DNA of 33,094 bases. Source: Alphaproteobacteria bacterium. Its GTDB lineage: Bacteria > Pseudomonadota > Alphaproteobacteria > Sphingomonadales > SMXR01. Each line of letters begins with the position of its first letter. Positions within the stretch are counted from its first letter, which is position 1. A model generated the notes under the pieces. The model made no database searches and was not told the DNA's origin. It saw nothing but the letters and a program-made list of their open reading frames with translations. Shown in pieces: positions 10,457-19,139 of this stretch. Both the position numbers and the translations under genes were made by a program. The stretch is taken from the NCBI GenBank assembly GCA_030634465.1, contig DAOWAS010000010.1:1-33094 (forward strand). Direction: 5' to 3'.

Positions 10457-10897
10457 TTGCTGAAGTTGTAGCGTGGCATTATCCATATAACCCTCTAAAT
10501 CTGCCAAATATCCACCTATGCCTTGTTGGTTTAAACCAAGCAAAGCATCTTTTAACACCGCTAGGCGCGACAATTCTAACTGTGCTGAAAACCAATGACG
10601 TTGTTTTTCTTCTTGCCCGGCGCTTGCCATTAGCTCAAGTGCCTCTGCATATTTTTTCTGCTGATCGGTTATTTCATCCATCAGCTTTATAACTTCCGCA
10701 CTTAATGGCTGTTGCTGTTGTGGCTCTTGCTTATCCGCAACAACCACCGTTTCTTCTGCAACCATCAGCCTTGGGTCGGTTCGCAGTTCAAACCCTTCAT
10801 CAAGGCGTGGCCAAGCATCACGGTCAGACCCAGCGCATGATGCCACTATAAATAGTGCGCAAAAAGATATGGAAAATTTGCAGAAACGAGAGGTCAT
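10439..10897 (-). CDS. Small putative lipoprotein of unknown function
   Basis: MTSRFCKFSISFCALFIVASCAGSDRDAW has a signal peptide with a lipobox-like VASC. The remainder is helical and Q/E rich. Start placed at the second Met of ORF 10439..10933. Confidence 0.65.
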   Translation of the reverse strand: MTSRFCKFSISFCALFIVASCAGSDRDAWPRLDEGFELRTDPRLMVAEETVVVADKQEPQQQQPLSAEVIKLMDEITDQQKKYAEALELMASAGQEEKQRHWFSAQLELSRLAVLKDALLGLNQQGIGGYLADLEGYMDNATLQLQQLKPTP

Positions 10898-11047
10898 AAA
10901 AATTCCTAAACAATAGTATAAAAAATGAACCATAAGCGATGTTAGACGTTTTAAAAATAAAAATATGATAATTGGTGTGAATCCTCTTGAAACCTGTGGG
11001 TAATATGTTTAGGTTCCCCGAACTATCCGCAAATTGATGTGACAAAT

Positions 11048-11124
11048 GCGCTCGTAGCTCAGCTGGATAGAGCACTAGACTACGAATCTAGGGGTCAGGG
11101 GTTCGAATCCCTTCGAGCGCACCA
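11048..11124 (+). tRNA. tRNA-Arg (anticodon ACG), CCA encoded
   Basis: Manual cloverleaf: GCGCTCG/CGAGCGC acceptor, GCTC/GAGC D-stem, CTAGA-CTACGAA-TCTAG anticodon arm, AGGGG-TTCGAAT-CCCTT T-arm, then A-CCA. Confidence 0.96.
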
Positions 11125-11130
11125 TCAACC

Positions 11131-11160
11131 AAAAGCCACCCTTTACGGGTGGTTTTTTTG
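11131..11160 (+). terminator. Rho-independent terminator after tRNA-Arg (copy 1)
   Basis: CCACCC-TTTAC-GGGTGG hairpin followed by TTTTTTT. Confidence 0.88.
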
Positions 11161-11263
11161 TTGAGGGATGCTTTAATGTGGGGAGCGATCCTGTTCGTTC
11201 ACGAAGCGAGCCATTTATGGCGCAGCGCAGTAGACGTGTTGAACCACTTGTGGTGAAACCGTC

Positions 11264-11282
11264 AATCCCTTCGAGCGCACCA
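11264..11282 (+). repeat. Direct repeat of the tRNA-Arg 3' end
   Basis: AATCCCTTCGAGCGCACCA at 11264-11282 is identical to tRNA positions 11106-11124. Confidence 0.95.
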
Positions 11283-11326
11283 CTTCACTTTTTGCGATGC
11301 CGCCCGCCAACCCATCGCGGCAAACC

Positions 11327-11356
11327 AAAAGCCACCCTTTACGGGTGGTTTTTTTG
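11327..11356 (+). terminator. Second copy of the tRNA terminator
   Basis: AACCAAAAGCCACCCTTTACGGGTGGTTTTTTTGTT at 11323-11358 is identical over 36 bp to 11127-11162. Confidence 0.88.
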
Positions 11357-11387
11357 TTTTCTGGTTATTTCAAAAACAGAACTATCA

Positions 11388-11416
11388 TTGACTTCCCACG
11401 TTACGGCGCGCTATAG
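11388..11416 (+). promoter_or_regulatory. Predicted sigma70-type promoter
   Basis: TTGACT (11388-11393), 17-nt spacer, CTATAG (11411-11416). Would give a start near 11422-11424. Confidence 0.65.
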
Positions 11417-11422
11417 CCTTGC

Positions 11423-11548
11423 TTAGGTGCTCAGGGGTGCCTAGCCCGCCGAAAGACTTATCACCCTGGAATCTTAATTTGAAATGTCACCTAACGTTTC
11501 TTCTGGATTATACGGAGCGGGAAAACTATCCAGAGTAGGAGAAACCAA
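11423..11548 (+). ncRNA. Candidate structured 5' leader (possible cis-regulatory RNA) of the 168-aa ORF
   Basis: TTAGGTG (11423-11429) pairs with CACCTAA (11488-11494). CAGGGGTG (11432-11439) pairs with CACCCTG (11462-11468) with one bulged G. GTTTCTTCTGGAT (11496-11508) pairs with ATCCAGA-[gtagg]-AGAAAC (11528-11545), placing the SD in the bulge. By hand only; no folding software run. Confidence 0.5.
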
Positions 11549-12055
11549 ATGGTTGATATTATCAGCTCATTAAAAGCGAACGCGCGCATACTTCACCGTC
11601 AGGCACAAGCTGGCGATAAAGATGCCCTTACACGTATTACTAAAAACCACGGGCTTGGTCTAAAACCCAGCCTTGAAACCGACCTTAAACGTCGCCATTG
11701 CCTAACAGTTGTTGCCCGAGAATTGGGTTTTAACAGTTGGGGTCACGCACAAAGCGTTATTGATGGCAAATCTGATGATGACTTTGGCACACTATTAAGC
11801 CCAACACGGTGTACGGTACATTGGAATGTATGGTCAGCTAATTATGATGAGGCCAAAGCTATACACAGTGAAAAAGGTGGTTACTTGCTTGCCTTCAAAA
11901 ACCAATTTCTAATTGTTGATGAGCATTTCATAACCACACTTGGTCTGGATCCAAACGATAAGAACTGGACTGAGATGGGGCATAACTGGGTAAAACCAAA
12001 TAGTTTGGAGGCCCGCAAAAACCTTTATGCAAAGTTAGCTGAAAACATAATGTAA
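11549..12055 (+). CDS. Uncharacterised 168-aa protein
   Basis: ORF with AGGAG SD 8 nt upstream of ATG. The LKRRHCLTVVARELGFNSWGHAQSVI segment resembles N-terminal segments of some uncharacterised proteobacterial proteins. No firm family assignment. Confidence 0.8.
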   Translation: MVDIISSLKANARILHRQAQAGDKDALTRITKNHGLGLKPSLETDLKRRHCLTVVARELGFNSWGHAQSVIDGKSDDDFGTLLSPTRCTVHWNVWSANYDEAKAIHSEKGGYLLAFKNQFLIVDEHFITTLGLDPNDKNWTEMGHNWVKPNSLEARKNLYAKLAENIM

Positions 12056-12064
12056 AAAATATAA

Positions 12065-12090
12065 GGTCAGCCTTAACGGGCTGGCCTTTT
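12065..12090 (+). terminator. Rho-independent terminator
   Basis: GGTCAGCC-TTAACG-GGCTGGCC followed by TTTT, immediately after the 168-aa ORF. Confidence 0.75.
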
Positions 12091-12174
12091 GCTTATGGCT
12101 CTTTTTCTACCCATAAAAACATGATAGACACGGCGAAAGTGTAAATTAGCAAAAAGAAAAACCAAAGAAAAACG

Positions 12175-13209
12175 ATGGACACACCACTAGAGCAAATAGA
12201 TGAACTGATAGGGCTGTTGCCCCTGCCCGTGTGCGTGGTTAACCCAGTGCGAATATTGACCAATGCAAACAAGGCTGGAAAAGCGGTGTTTCCCCGCCTG
12301 ACCACAGGGCAGGACATTGCATTTTTCATGCGTGACCCCGCACTTTTAGAGGCCTGTGTAAAAATTATAGAACACGGCGGCAGTGCTGAGGTTGAAGTTG
12401 AAGAGCTTGGCACACCAAGACGGTTTTTTAATGTAAGCCTGTCGGCATTTAACAAAACCAGCGAAAACAAAAATTATGTAATGATGATTTTTACCGACGT
12501 GACCCTGTCCAAAGAAAGCGAAAAAAGCCGGTCAGCATTTGTGGCAAATGTTTCCCACGAACTACGCTCGCCCCTAACCACGCTTATGGGCAGTATTGAA
12601 ACCCTGCAAGGGCCAGCAAAAAACGACCCCGAAGCACAGGTGCGATTTTTAGGGCTGATGGAACAAGAAGCCGCCCGCATGAAGCGCATTGTGGACGAAT
12701 TGTTGTCATTATCTAAAATGGAAATACAGGCCCACATGCCACCAGAAGAAGATGTGGATATGTTGGGGGTGCTGTCGCGCACATGTGATGTTTTGGAAAA
12801 TCAGGCACATAAAAAGTCTATGACCATAATATTAGATGCACCCGATAGCCTGCCCACGGTACGGGGAGAGCGTGACCAGCTTATTCAGGTGTTTCATAAT
12901 TTGGTTGATAACGCCATTAAATACGGCGATGAAAACACCAAAATAACCATTGGCGCAAAAGTTAATGACAAAAGCTTAGAGCTTTTTGTGCAAAACTTTG
13001 GCGGTGTTGTTTCATCAGAAAAACTTCCTCGCCTTACGGAACGCTTTTACCGTGTGGACAAAAGCAGGTCACGAGATTTGGGCGGAACGGGGCTTGGCCT
13101 TGCCATTGTTAAGCACATAGTTAACCGCCACCGTGGTGCGTTAGATATTAAAAGCTCTAAAAGCGGCGGAACAGTGTTTTCCATAACCATTCCAACCAAT
13201 ATTAATTAA
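12175..13209 (+). CDS. phoR: Phosphate regulon-type sensor histidine kinase PhoR (apparently soluble)
   Basis: PAS-like N-terminus, H-box FVANVSHELRSPLTTLMGSIETL, N-box NLVDNAIKYGD, DLGGTGLGLAIVKHIVNRH. Directly upstream of pstS. In-frame TAA upstream of the start (in cggcgaaagtgTAAatt). Confidence 0.88.
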   Translation: MDTPLEQIDELIGLLPLPVCVVNPVRILTNANKAGKAVFPRLTTGQDIAFFMRDPALLEACVKIIEHGGSAEVEVEELGTPRRFFNVSLSAFNKTSENKNYVMMIFTDVTLSKESEKSRSAFVANVSHELRSPLTTLMGSIETLQGPAKNDPEAQVRFLGLMEQEAARMKRIVDELLSLSKMEIQAHMPPEEDVDMLGVLSRTCDVLENQAHKKSMTIILDAPDSLPTVRGERDQLIQVFHNLVDNAIKYGDENTKITIGAKVNDKSLELFVQNFGGVVSSEKLPRLTERFYRVDKSRSRDLGGTGLGLAIVKHIVNRHRGALDIKSSKSGGTVFSITIPTNIN

Positions 13210-13218
13210 TAATATGCC

Positions 13219-13258
13219 CTGTAACACTCCTGTCACATTTCCGTAAACTTGTGGTCGC
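13219..13258 (+). promoter_or_regulatory. Pho box (PhoB binding site) upstream of pstS
   Basis: CTGTAAC-actc-CTGTCAC with 11-bp periodicity (13219, 13230), continuing weaker as CCGTAAA (13241) and TGGTCGC (13252). Matches the CTGTCAT-N4-CTGTCAT consensus. Confidence 0.82.
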
Positions 13259-13309
13259 ACTCATCTCCTATTTTCCCCATATTGATTATTGAGAATATAG
13301 GAAATAAAG

Positions 13310-14341
13310 ATGAAATTGAGATCATTAATAATTGGACTGACACTAACCGCATCTGTAGCAACCCCTGCGCTAGCTGGTGATGAAATTCGTGTAGTGGGTT
13401 CGTCCACAGTTTATCCGTTTTCAACAGTGGTGGCTGAGCGTTTTGGTCGCATGACCGAATATGCAACACCTGTTGTTGAAGCAACAGGCACTGGCGGCGG
13501 TATGAAGCTTTTTTGTTCTGGTGTTGGTGAAGACACCCCAGACATTGCCAATGCGTCACGCCGTATTAAAGATAGCGAGATTGAGAAATGCGCTGAAAAC
13601 GGTGTAGATGAAATTGTTGAAGTTAAAATTGGTTATGACGGGATTGTTCTAGCCAACGCAGTGGGTTCAACGCTTTATCATCTGTCTCAGCGTGATATTT
13701 TCTTGGCCCTAGCCAAAAACATACCAACTGAAGATGGTAGCTTGGTTGAGAACACATACCAAACATGGCAGGAAATTAACCCATCGCTTCCAAATATTAA
13801 AATTGAAGTTTTAGGCCCACCGCCAACATCTGGAACCAGAGATGCGTTTTCTGAATTGGTTTTGGAAACTGGTTGCAAAACCTTTCCGTGGTTGAAAGCG
13901 TTAAAAGATACCGACAAGCCACGATTTAAAGCTATTTGCCACGGTCTACGCGAAGATGGTGCATATATCGAAGCAGGTGAAAACGATAACCTGATTGTAC
14001 AGAAACTTAGCGCCAACCCAACCTCCCTAGGCATTTTCGGGTTTAGCTTTCTTGAGCAAAATTCAGACAAGGTTCAGGCCAGCTTTATTAGCGAGCATGA
14101 GGCAACATTTGAAAATATTGCCAGCGGTGATTATCCAGTTTCACGCTCATTATATTTTTATGTGAAAAAAGCTCACTTGGATGAAGTTCCCGGCTTAGCA
14201 GAGTTTGTGAAGTTATTTATGGACGAGCGTGCAATTGGTGAAGATGGCTTTTTAACAGAACGTGGCCTAATCCCCATGGGTGAAGACGAGTTGGAGACAT
14301 GGCGCTCTAGCGTTTTAAGTTTCACCCCAATTGAGAAGTAA
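13310..14341 (+). CDS. pstS: Phosphate ABC transporter substrate-binding protein PstS
   Basis: Signal peptide ending ATPALA. IRVVGSSTVYPFSTVVAERF...VEATGTGGGMKLFCSG...GPPPTSGTRDAF. Followed by pstCAB. Confidence 0.94.
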   Translation: MKLRSLIIGLTLTASVATPALAGDEIRVVGSSTVYPFSTVVAERFGRMTEYATPVVEATGTGGGMKLFCSGVGEDTPDIANASRRIKDSEIEKCAENGVDEIVEVKIGYDGIVLANAVGSTLYHLSQRDIFLALAKNIPTEDGSLVENTYQTWQEINPSLPNIKIEVLGPPPTSGTRDAFSELVLETGCKTFPWLKALKDTDKPRFKAICHGLREDGAYIEAGENDNLIVQKLSANPTSLGIFGFSFLEQNSDKVQASFISEHEATFENIASGDYPVSRSLYFYVKKAHLDEVPGLAEFVKLFMDERAIGEDGFLTERGLIPMGEDELETWRSSVLSFTPIEK

Positions 14342-14371
14342 TTTTAAAACAAAACAGGACCATAATTTATA

Positions 14372-15328
14372 ATGGCAAGTTCGTTGCGAAGGGTTGAGAA
14401 AAGACCCATAAGCTTTACATCACTACCTGATCGGCCGATAAGAATTTTTCTTATCGGCTGTTCTACTGTGGCAATTTTAATTACTATTGGGATTATTTTT
14501 TCCCTTATTTTTGAAACCGCAAGGTTCTTTGCCCTTGTGCCCATACAAGATTTTCTTTTTGGTTTAACGTGGAGCCCGCAAACAGCAATTCGTGCTGACC
14601 AAGTGGGTTCAGGTGGCTCCTTTGGTGCCATACCATTGTTCCTTGGCACATTTATGATAAGCGCGATTGCACTTAGCATTGCCGCCCCTATGGGGGTGTT
14701 TTCTGCTATTTATTTAAGCGAATATGCCAAGCCCGCCCACCGCGCAGTTATCAAACCTCTTTTAGAAATTTTGGCAGGTATTCCAACTGTAGTTTATGGC
14801 TTTTTTGCCGCCATTGTTATTGCCCCCGCCATACGCGGTTGGGGTGAGGGTGTAGGTCTTTCCATAGCATCTGAAAGCGGTTTGGCCGCAGGCCTTGTTA
14901 TGGGAATTATGATTATTCCTCTTGTTTCATCACTGTCTGATGATGTCATAAGAGCGGTTCCAACCTCGCTACGCGAAGGGTCATTAGGACTAGGCGCAAC
15001 ACGGTCAGAAACCATAAAAAAGGTGGTTTTACCTGCGGCATTACCCGGCATTGCTGGTGGTTTGTTGCTGGCACTTTCTCGTGCCATTGGCGAAACCATG
15101 ATTGTGGTTATGGCGGCGGGGCTTTCAGCCAACCTTACCTTTAACCCATTAGAGGCGGTTACCACCGTGACAGTGCAAATTGTGGTGCTATTAACTGGTG
15201 ACCAAGAGTTTGACAGCGCAAAAACACTGGCGGCTTTTGCCCTTGGTCTGATGCTATTTATAATTACCCTGTTGCTAAACATTGTTGGAAACTGGGTCGT
15301 AAACCGATATCGAGAACGCTATGTATAA
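14372..15328 (+). CDS. pstC: Phosphate ABC transporter permease PstC
   Basis: Permease EAA region LREGSLGLGATRSETIKKVVLPAALPGIAGGLLLALSRAIGETM. Operon context. Confidence 0.93.
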   Translation: MASSLRRVEKRPISFTSLPDRPIRIFLIGCSTVAILITIGIIFSLIFETARFFALVPIQDFLFGLTWSPQTAIRADQVGSGGSFGAIPLFLGTFMISAIALSIAAPMGVFSAIYLSEYAKPAHRAVIKPLLEILAGIPTVVYGFFAAIVIAPAIRGWGEGVGLSIASESGLAAGLVMGIMIIPLVSSLSDDVIRAVPTSLREGSLGLGATRSETIKKVVLPAALPGIAGGLLLALSRAIGETMIVVMAAGLSANLTFNPLEAVTTVTVQIVVLLTGDQEFDSAKTLAAFALGLMLFIITLLLNIVGNWVVNRYRERYV

Positions 15329-16628
15329 TCCTATGTATAAATCTGAAAAAAAACCTGACAATACCGCTTCAAAACTAAGCACAGGGAGCTTGCCTGGGGT
15401 TGCAAAACGCCACCGTAGCGAGCGCATGTTCAAGGCAACTGGCCTTATTGCCATTGCGGGTGGGCTTTTGTTTTTGCTGTTTGTGCTAGTTTCAATTGGC
15501 ATCAGTGGCATTGGCGCTTTTAAGAAAACCTATATCAACCTGCCTGTGCCTAGCACCATAATGCAACAGGTTTTGGACAGTGGTATTGATGATGCTGACT
15601 ATTATTCACTAAACCGAAAAGCACTGCGAGAGCGGTTTCCTGATATTAGTGGACGCAGGGACAAACGCGCACTTTACAGGCTGGTAAGTGCCATTGCCGA
15701 GTTTGAAATGAAAGATCAGGTCGTTGAACTGGCACCCACAACCAACGCACCAATAACCATTAAATTTACCGCATCAGACGATGTTGATATGTATATTAAA
15801 GGAACGGTTGATGTTGCAGAAAGTGGTGCCGCGGGGCGGTTAAATGCCAAACAGGTTGATCTGGTAAATACTCTAAAACAAGCAGGCGCAATTGAGGTTG
15901 GTTTCAACTGGGGTTTCTTTACCAACAGTGACAGCCGCGACCCTGAACTAGCTGGCATTAAAGGGGCGTTTATGGGCTCACTTTTCACCCTTCTGGTGTG
16001 TTTGGTTTTATCTTTTGTGGTTGGGGTTATGAGTGCCATTTACTTGGAAGAATTTGCCCGTAAAAACAAATTTACCAGCTTTATTGAGGTTAATATTAAC
16101 AACTTGGCGGCGGTGCCGTCCATTGTTTACGGTCTGCTTGGCCTTGCTATTTTCCTTGGCTTTTTTGGCATGCCGCGTTCGGCATCACTGGTTGGTGGTC
16201 TTACGCTTGCGCTAATGACCCTGCCAACAATTATTATTGCTTCACGAATTTCACTGCAATCAGTACCGCTATCAATTCGTGAGGCCGCATACGGCCTGGG
16301 TGCCACACAGGTGCAAATGGTTTTCCACCATGTGTTTCCGCTTGCTCTTCCCGGCATGTTAACTGGTACAATTATCGGCATGGCACGTGCGCTTGGCGAA
16401 ACAGCACCACTGCTAATGATTGGCATGGTGGCATTTATTGCTGATGCCCCAAGCAACATAATGGACCCCGCCACCACCCTGCCTGTGCAGGTTTATTTAT
16501 GGGCAGATAGCCCCGAGCGTGCCTTTATGGAAAAAACATCAGGAGCAATATTGGTTCTTATTGCAACACTAATAGCATTTAATTTAGTAGCAGTTGTCCT
16601 GCGCAAGAAATTTGAAAAAAGATGGTAG
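15321..16628 (+). CDS. pstA: Phosphate ABC transporter permease PstA (with large extracytoplasmic insert)
   Basis: [50 protein letters not shown]. 8-bp overlap with pstC. Confidence 0.93.
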   Translation: MYNPMYKSEKKPDNTASKLSTGSLPGVAKRHRSERMFKATGLIAIAGGLLFLLFVLVSIGISGIGAFKKTYINLPVPSTIMQQVLDSGIDDADYYSLNRKALRERFPDISGRRDKRALYRLVSAIAEFEMKDQVVELAPTTNAPITIKFTASDDVDMYIKGTVDVAESGAAGRLNAKQVDLVNTLKQAGAIEVGFNWGFFTNSDSRDPELAGIKGAFMGSLFTLLVCLVLSFVVGVMSAIYLEEFARKNKFTSFIEVNINNLAAVPSIVYGLLGLAIFLGFFGMPRSASLVGGLTLALMTLPTIIIASRISLQSVPLSIREAAYGLGATQVQMVFHHVFPLALPGMLTGTIIGMARALGETAPLLMIGMVAFIADAPSNIMDPATTLPVQVYLWADSPERAFMEKTSGAILVLIATLIAFNLVAVVLRKKFEKRW

Positions 16629-17425
16629 AAATAATGCAAAACGAAACTGAAAAATCAACAGAGAAAACAGCGATTAAAATTCAAGCCAAGAATGTGGGTG
16701 TAAGTTATTCTGGAATGGTTGCCCTGAAAGATGTGCAAATTGATATAACTGAACGCAAGGTTACCGCTCTTATCGGGCCATCTGGTTGTGGCAAAACAAC
16801 GTTCCTGCGCACCATGAACCGCATGAATGACATTATTGAAGGTTGCGAAGTAACTGGCGAAATTTTGCTAGATGGCGAAGATATTTACGATACGCAGGTT
16901 GACCCAGTTGTACTAAGACGGCGTGTGGGCATGGTTTTTCAAAAACCCAACCCGTTTCCAAAGTCTATTTTTGACAATGTAGCGTATGGCCCAAAAATTC
17001 ACGGCCTTGCAGACAAAAAAGACGAACTAGAATATATTGTTGAAAAAAGTTTGAAGCGCGCTGGTTTGTTTGATGAGGTAAAAGACAGGCTTAATGCACC
17101 GGGAACCAGCCTTTCAGGCGGACAACAGCAACGGTTATGCATTGCCAGAGCAATTGCGGTTTCGCCTGAGGTTATTTTAATGGACGAGCCATGCTCGGCA
17201 CTGGACCCCATTGCAACGGCGCGCATTGAAGAACTTATTGATGAAATTAAAGAACGCTATACCATTGTTATGGTAACCCATTCCATGCAACAGGCCGCAA
17301 GGGTTTCACAACAAACAGCGTTTTTCCACTTAGGCGAACTGGTAGAACAGGGCGAGACAGAAACAATTTTCACCAACCCCAGAGACCCTCGAACCGAGGC
17401 ATATGTAACTGGTCGAATTGGATAG
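16622..17425 (+). CDS. pstB: Phosphate ABC transporter ATP-binding protein PstB
   Basis: Walker [10 protein letters not shown], signature [17 protein letters not shown], Walker [23 protein letters not shown]. Confidence 0.97.
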   Translation: MVEIMQNETEKSTEKTAIKIQAKNVGVSYSGMVALKDVQIDITERKVTALIGPSGCGKTTFLRTMNRMNDIIEGCEVTGEILLDGEDIYDTQVDPVVLRRRVGMVFQKPNPFPKSIFDNVAYGPKIHGLADKKDELEYIVEKSLKRAGLFDEVKDRLNAPGTSLSGGQQQRLCIARAIAVSPEVILMDEPCSALDPIATARIEELIDEIKERYTIVMVTHSMQQAARVSQQTAFFHLGELVEQGETETIFTNPRDPRTEAYVTGRIG

Positions 17426-18164
17426 AAAGGAATTAAACATGGCTGCAAGTCATATTGTTAAAGCTTACGATGAAGAGCTAGCCGATCTAAACCGGTTGAT
17501 AGTTGAAATGGGCGGTCTGGTTGAAAGCCAGTTGGCATCTGCTATTGAGGTGCTGATAAAGCACATGCCAGAAGAAGCCAAAGCTGTAATTAAACAAGAT
17601 AAAAAAATTGATGAGATGGAAATTGCCATTGATCAATTAGCAACTAGGCTTTTAGCTTTGCGCCAACCCATGGGTGAAGACCTTAGAAACATTGTTGCGG
17701 CACTTAAAATGTCCAACAATATTGAGCGCATGGGCGACTATGGTAAAAATATTGCCAAGCGGGCAATAACCATTTCTCACCTGCCAATTTTAAACAAAAC
17801 AAGCGCAAGTATTGAGCGTATGGGTGAAATGGTTCGTATTATGATCCGTGAAACTCTGGATGCATACATTAGAAAAGATAAAGATTTAGCGCTAGAGGTT
17901 ATTGAAAAAGACCAGCAGGTTGATCAAATTCACACCAGCTTGTTTAGGGAAATTCTAACCTATATGTCTGCCAACCCAGACACGGCCACAAGCTGCACTC
18001 ACCTTTTGTTTATTGTAAAAAATATTGAGCGCATTGGTGACCATACAACCAACTTGGCAGAGCAAATTTATTACATAGTTTCTGGCGAACTGGTAAATGA
18101 AGACCGTGTCAAAGAAGACAAGTCAGCCTATGTTGCCGTTGAAGGCGAAGGTAAAAATAACTAG
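17418..18164 (+). CDS. phoU: Phosphate signalling regulator PhoU
   Basis: [28 protein letters not shown]...[21 protein letters not shown]...[25 protein letters not shown]. Confidence 0.96.
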   Translation: MDRKELNMAASHIVKAYDEELADLNRLIVEMGGLVESQLASAIEVLIKHMPEEAKAVIKQDKKIDEMEIAIDQLATRLLALRQPMGEDLRNIVAALKMSNNIERMGDYGKNIAKRAITISHLPILNKTSASIERMGEMVRIMIRETLDAYIRKDKDLALEVIEKDQQVDQIHTSLFREILTYMSANPDTATSCTHLLFIVKNIERIGDHTTNLAEQIYYIVSGELVNEDRVKEDKSAYVAVEGEGKNN

Positions 18165-18186
18165 CATGGTTGCTATAGGAAAAAAT

Positions 18187-18885
18187 ATGACTTTTAAACC
18201 GCTAATATTTGTTGCTGAAGATGAAGTAGGACAGGCAGAAATACTTCGCTACAACCTTGAGCAAGAGGGCTTTAAAGTTGCTGCGGCTAATAACGGCTTG
18301 AGCGCATTAGAGAAAATTAAAGAACAACAGCCAGACCTTTTGGTGTTGGACTGGATGTTGCCCGAAATGTCAGGAATTGAAGTTTGCCGCAAACTACGCG
18401 CAAATGACGAAACCAAACGACTACCCATTATTATGCTGACAGCGCGAGGCGAGGAAGATGATCGCCTGCGTGGGTTTGAGGTTGGTGCTGATGACTATGT
18501 GGTTAAGCCATATCTGGCTAGTGAGCTTATCGCTCGCATTTGGGCTGTGCTACGGCGCACCCGCCCAGAACTGGAAGAAGAAAAACTGGAATTTGAAGGC
18601 ATTGTTCTTGATTTAGCCCAACACAAAACTATACGCGATGGCGAGCAGATTGAGCTTTCAACCACCGAGTTTAGGCTGTTGCGGGCATTGCTTTCACGTC
18701 CAGGGCGGGTTTTTTCTCGCGCACAGTTAATCGATTTGGCGTGGGGAACGGGTATTTTCTTAGAGGACAGAACCGTGGATGTGTGTGTAAGACGCATTAG
18801 AAGTGCGCTTAATGTTGGTGATAAACCAGATCTTATACGCACTGTGCGTGGCACGGGCTATTCAATTGACAAGGCCAATAAATAA
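18187..18885 (+). CDS. phoB: Phosphate regulon response regulator PhoB
   Basis: Receiver (LLVLDWMLPEMSGIEVCRKLR, GADDYVVKPY) plus OmpR-type winged helix (LLRALLSRPGRVFSRAQLIDLAWG...TVDVCVRRIRSAL). Start MTFKPLIFVAEDE at 18187. Confidence 0.95.
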   Translation: MTFKPLIFVAEDEVGQAEILRYNLEQEGFKVAAANNGLSALEKIKEQQPDLLVLDWMLPEMSGIEVCRKLRANDETKRLPIIMLTARGEEDDRLRGFEVGADDYVVKPYLASELIARIWAVLRRTRPELEEEKLEFEGIVLDLAQHKTIRDGEQIELSTTEFRLLRALLSRPGRVFSRAQLIDLAWGTGIFLEDRTVDVCVRRIRSALNVGDKPDLIRTVRGTGYSIDKANK

Positions 18886-18909
18886 CAGAAACCTGTTAAG
18901 CACAGCCTC

Positions 18910-18935
18910 CCTAGCCAAATATAACCTTAGCTAGG
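18910..18935. terminator. Possible hairpin terminator between convergent phoB and DUF3126
   Basis: CCTAGC...GCTAGG inverted repeat at the convergent junction. No long U run. Confidence 0.35.
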
Positions 18936-19139
18936 CAGGTCTTCTTCAATAATTGCCATGTGAAAGGCGTAGGATAATTCGCCCTCGTCTTCATCGCGGT
19001 AAACAACGCCAATAAATTCAGAACCAATTGTAACTTCTGCGCTGTCTTCAGCCTGTTCACGCTTTTTAATTTTAATGCGATCATTACCAAAGGTGCCTCT
19101 AAGGTATTTTTGCAATTTTTCTATTTCATTAAATGTCAT
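18927..19139 (-). CDS. DUF3126 family protein
   Basis: 70 aa: MTFNEIEKLQKYLRGTFGNDRIKIKKREQAEDSAEVTIGSEFIGVVYRDEDEGELSYAFHMAIIEEDL. Characteristic alphaproteobacterial small protein. Confidence 0.85.
   Translation of the reverse strand: MTFNEIEKLQKYLRGTFGNDRIKIKKREQAEDSAEVTIGSEFIGVVYRDEDEGELSYAFHMAIIEEDLPS

Noticed and set aside
11178-11426. 82-aa plus-strand ORF in the tRNA downstream region
   Set aside because: Runs through the repeated tRNA tail, the second terminator and the promoter, with no recognisable domain. Treated as spurious.
12093-12470. Minus-strand ORF ending in a hydrophobic stretch (FLWFFFLLIYTFAVSIMFLW)
   Set aside because: Antisense to the conserved phoR coding sequence. 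Its hydrophobic tail comes from A-rich sequence upstream of phoR. No SD or family support.
14794-15282. Long antisense ORFs opposite pstC and similar ones opposite dapD, DUF2336, kinases, gyrB and recF
   Set aside because: Each is antisense to a strongly conserved gene and lacks family motifs. Typical shadow ORFs.
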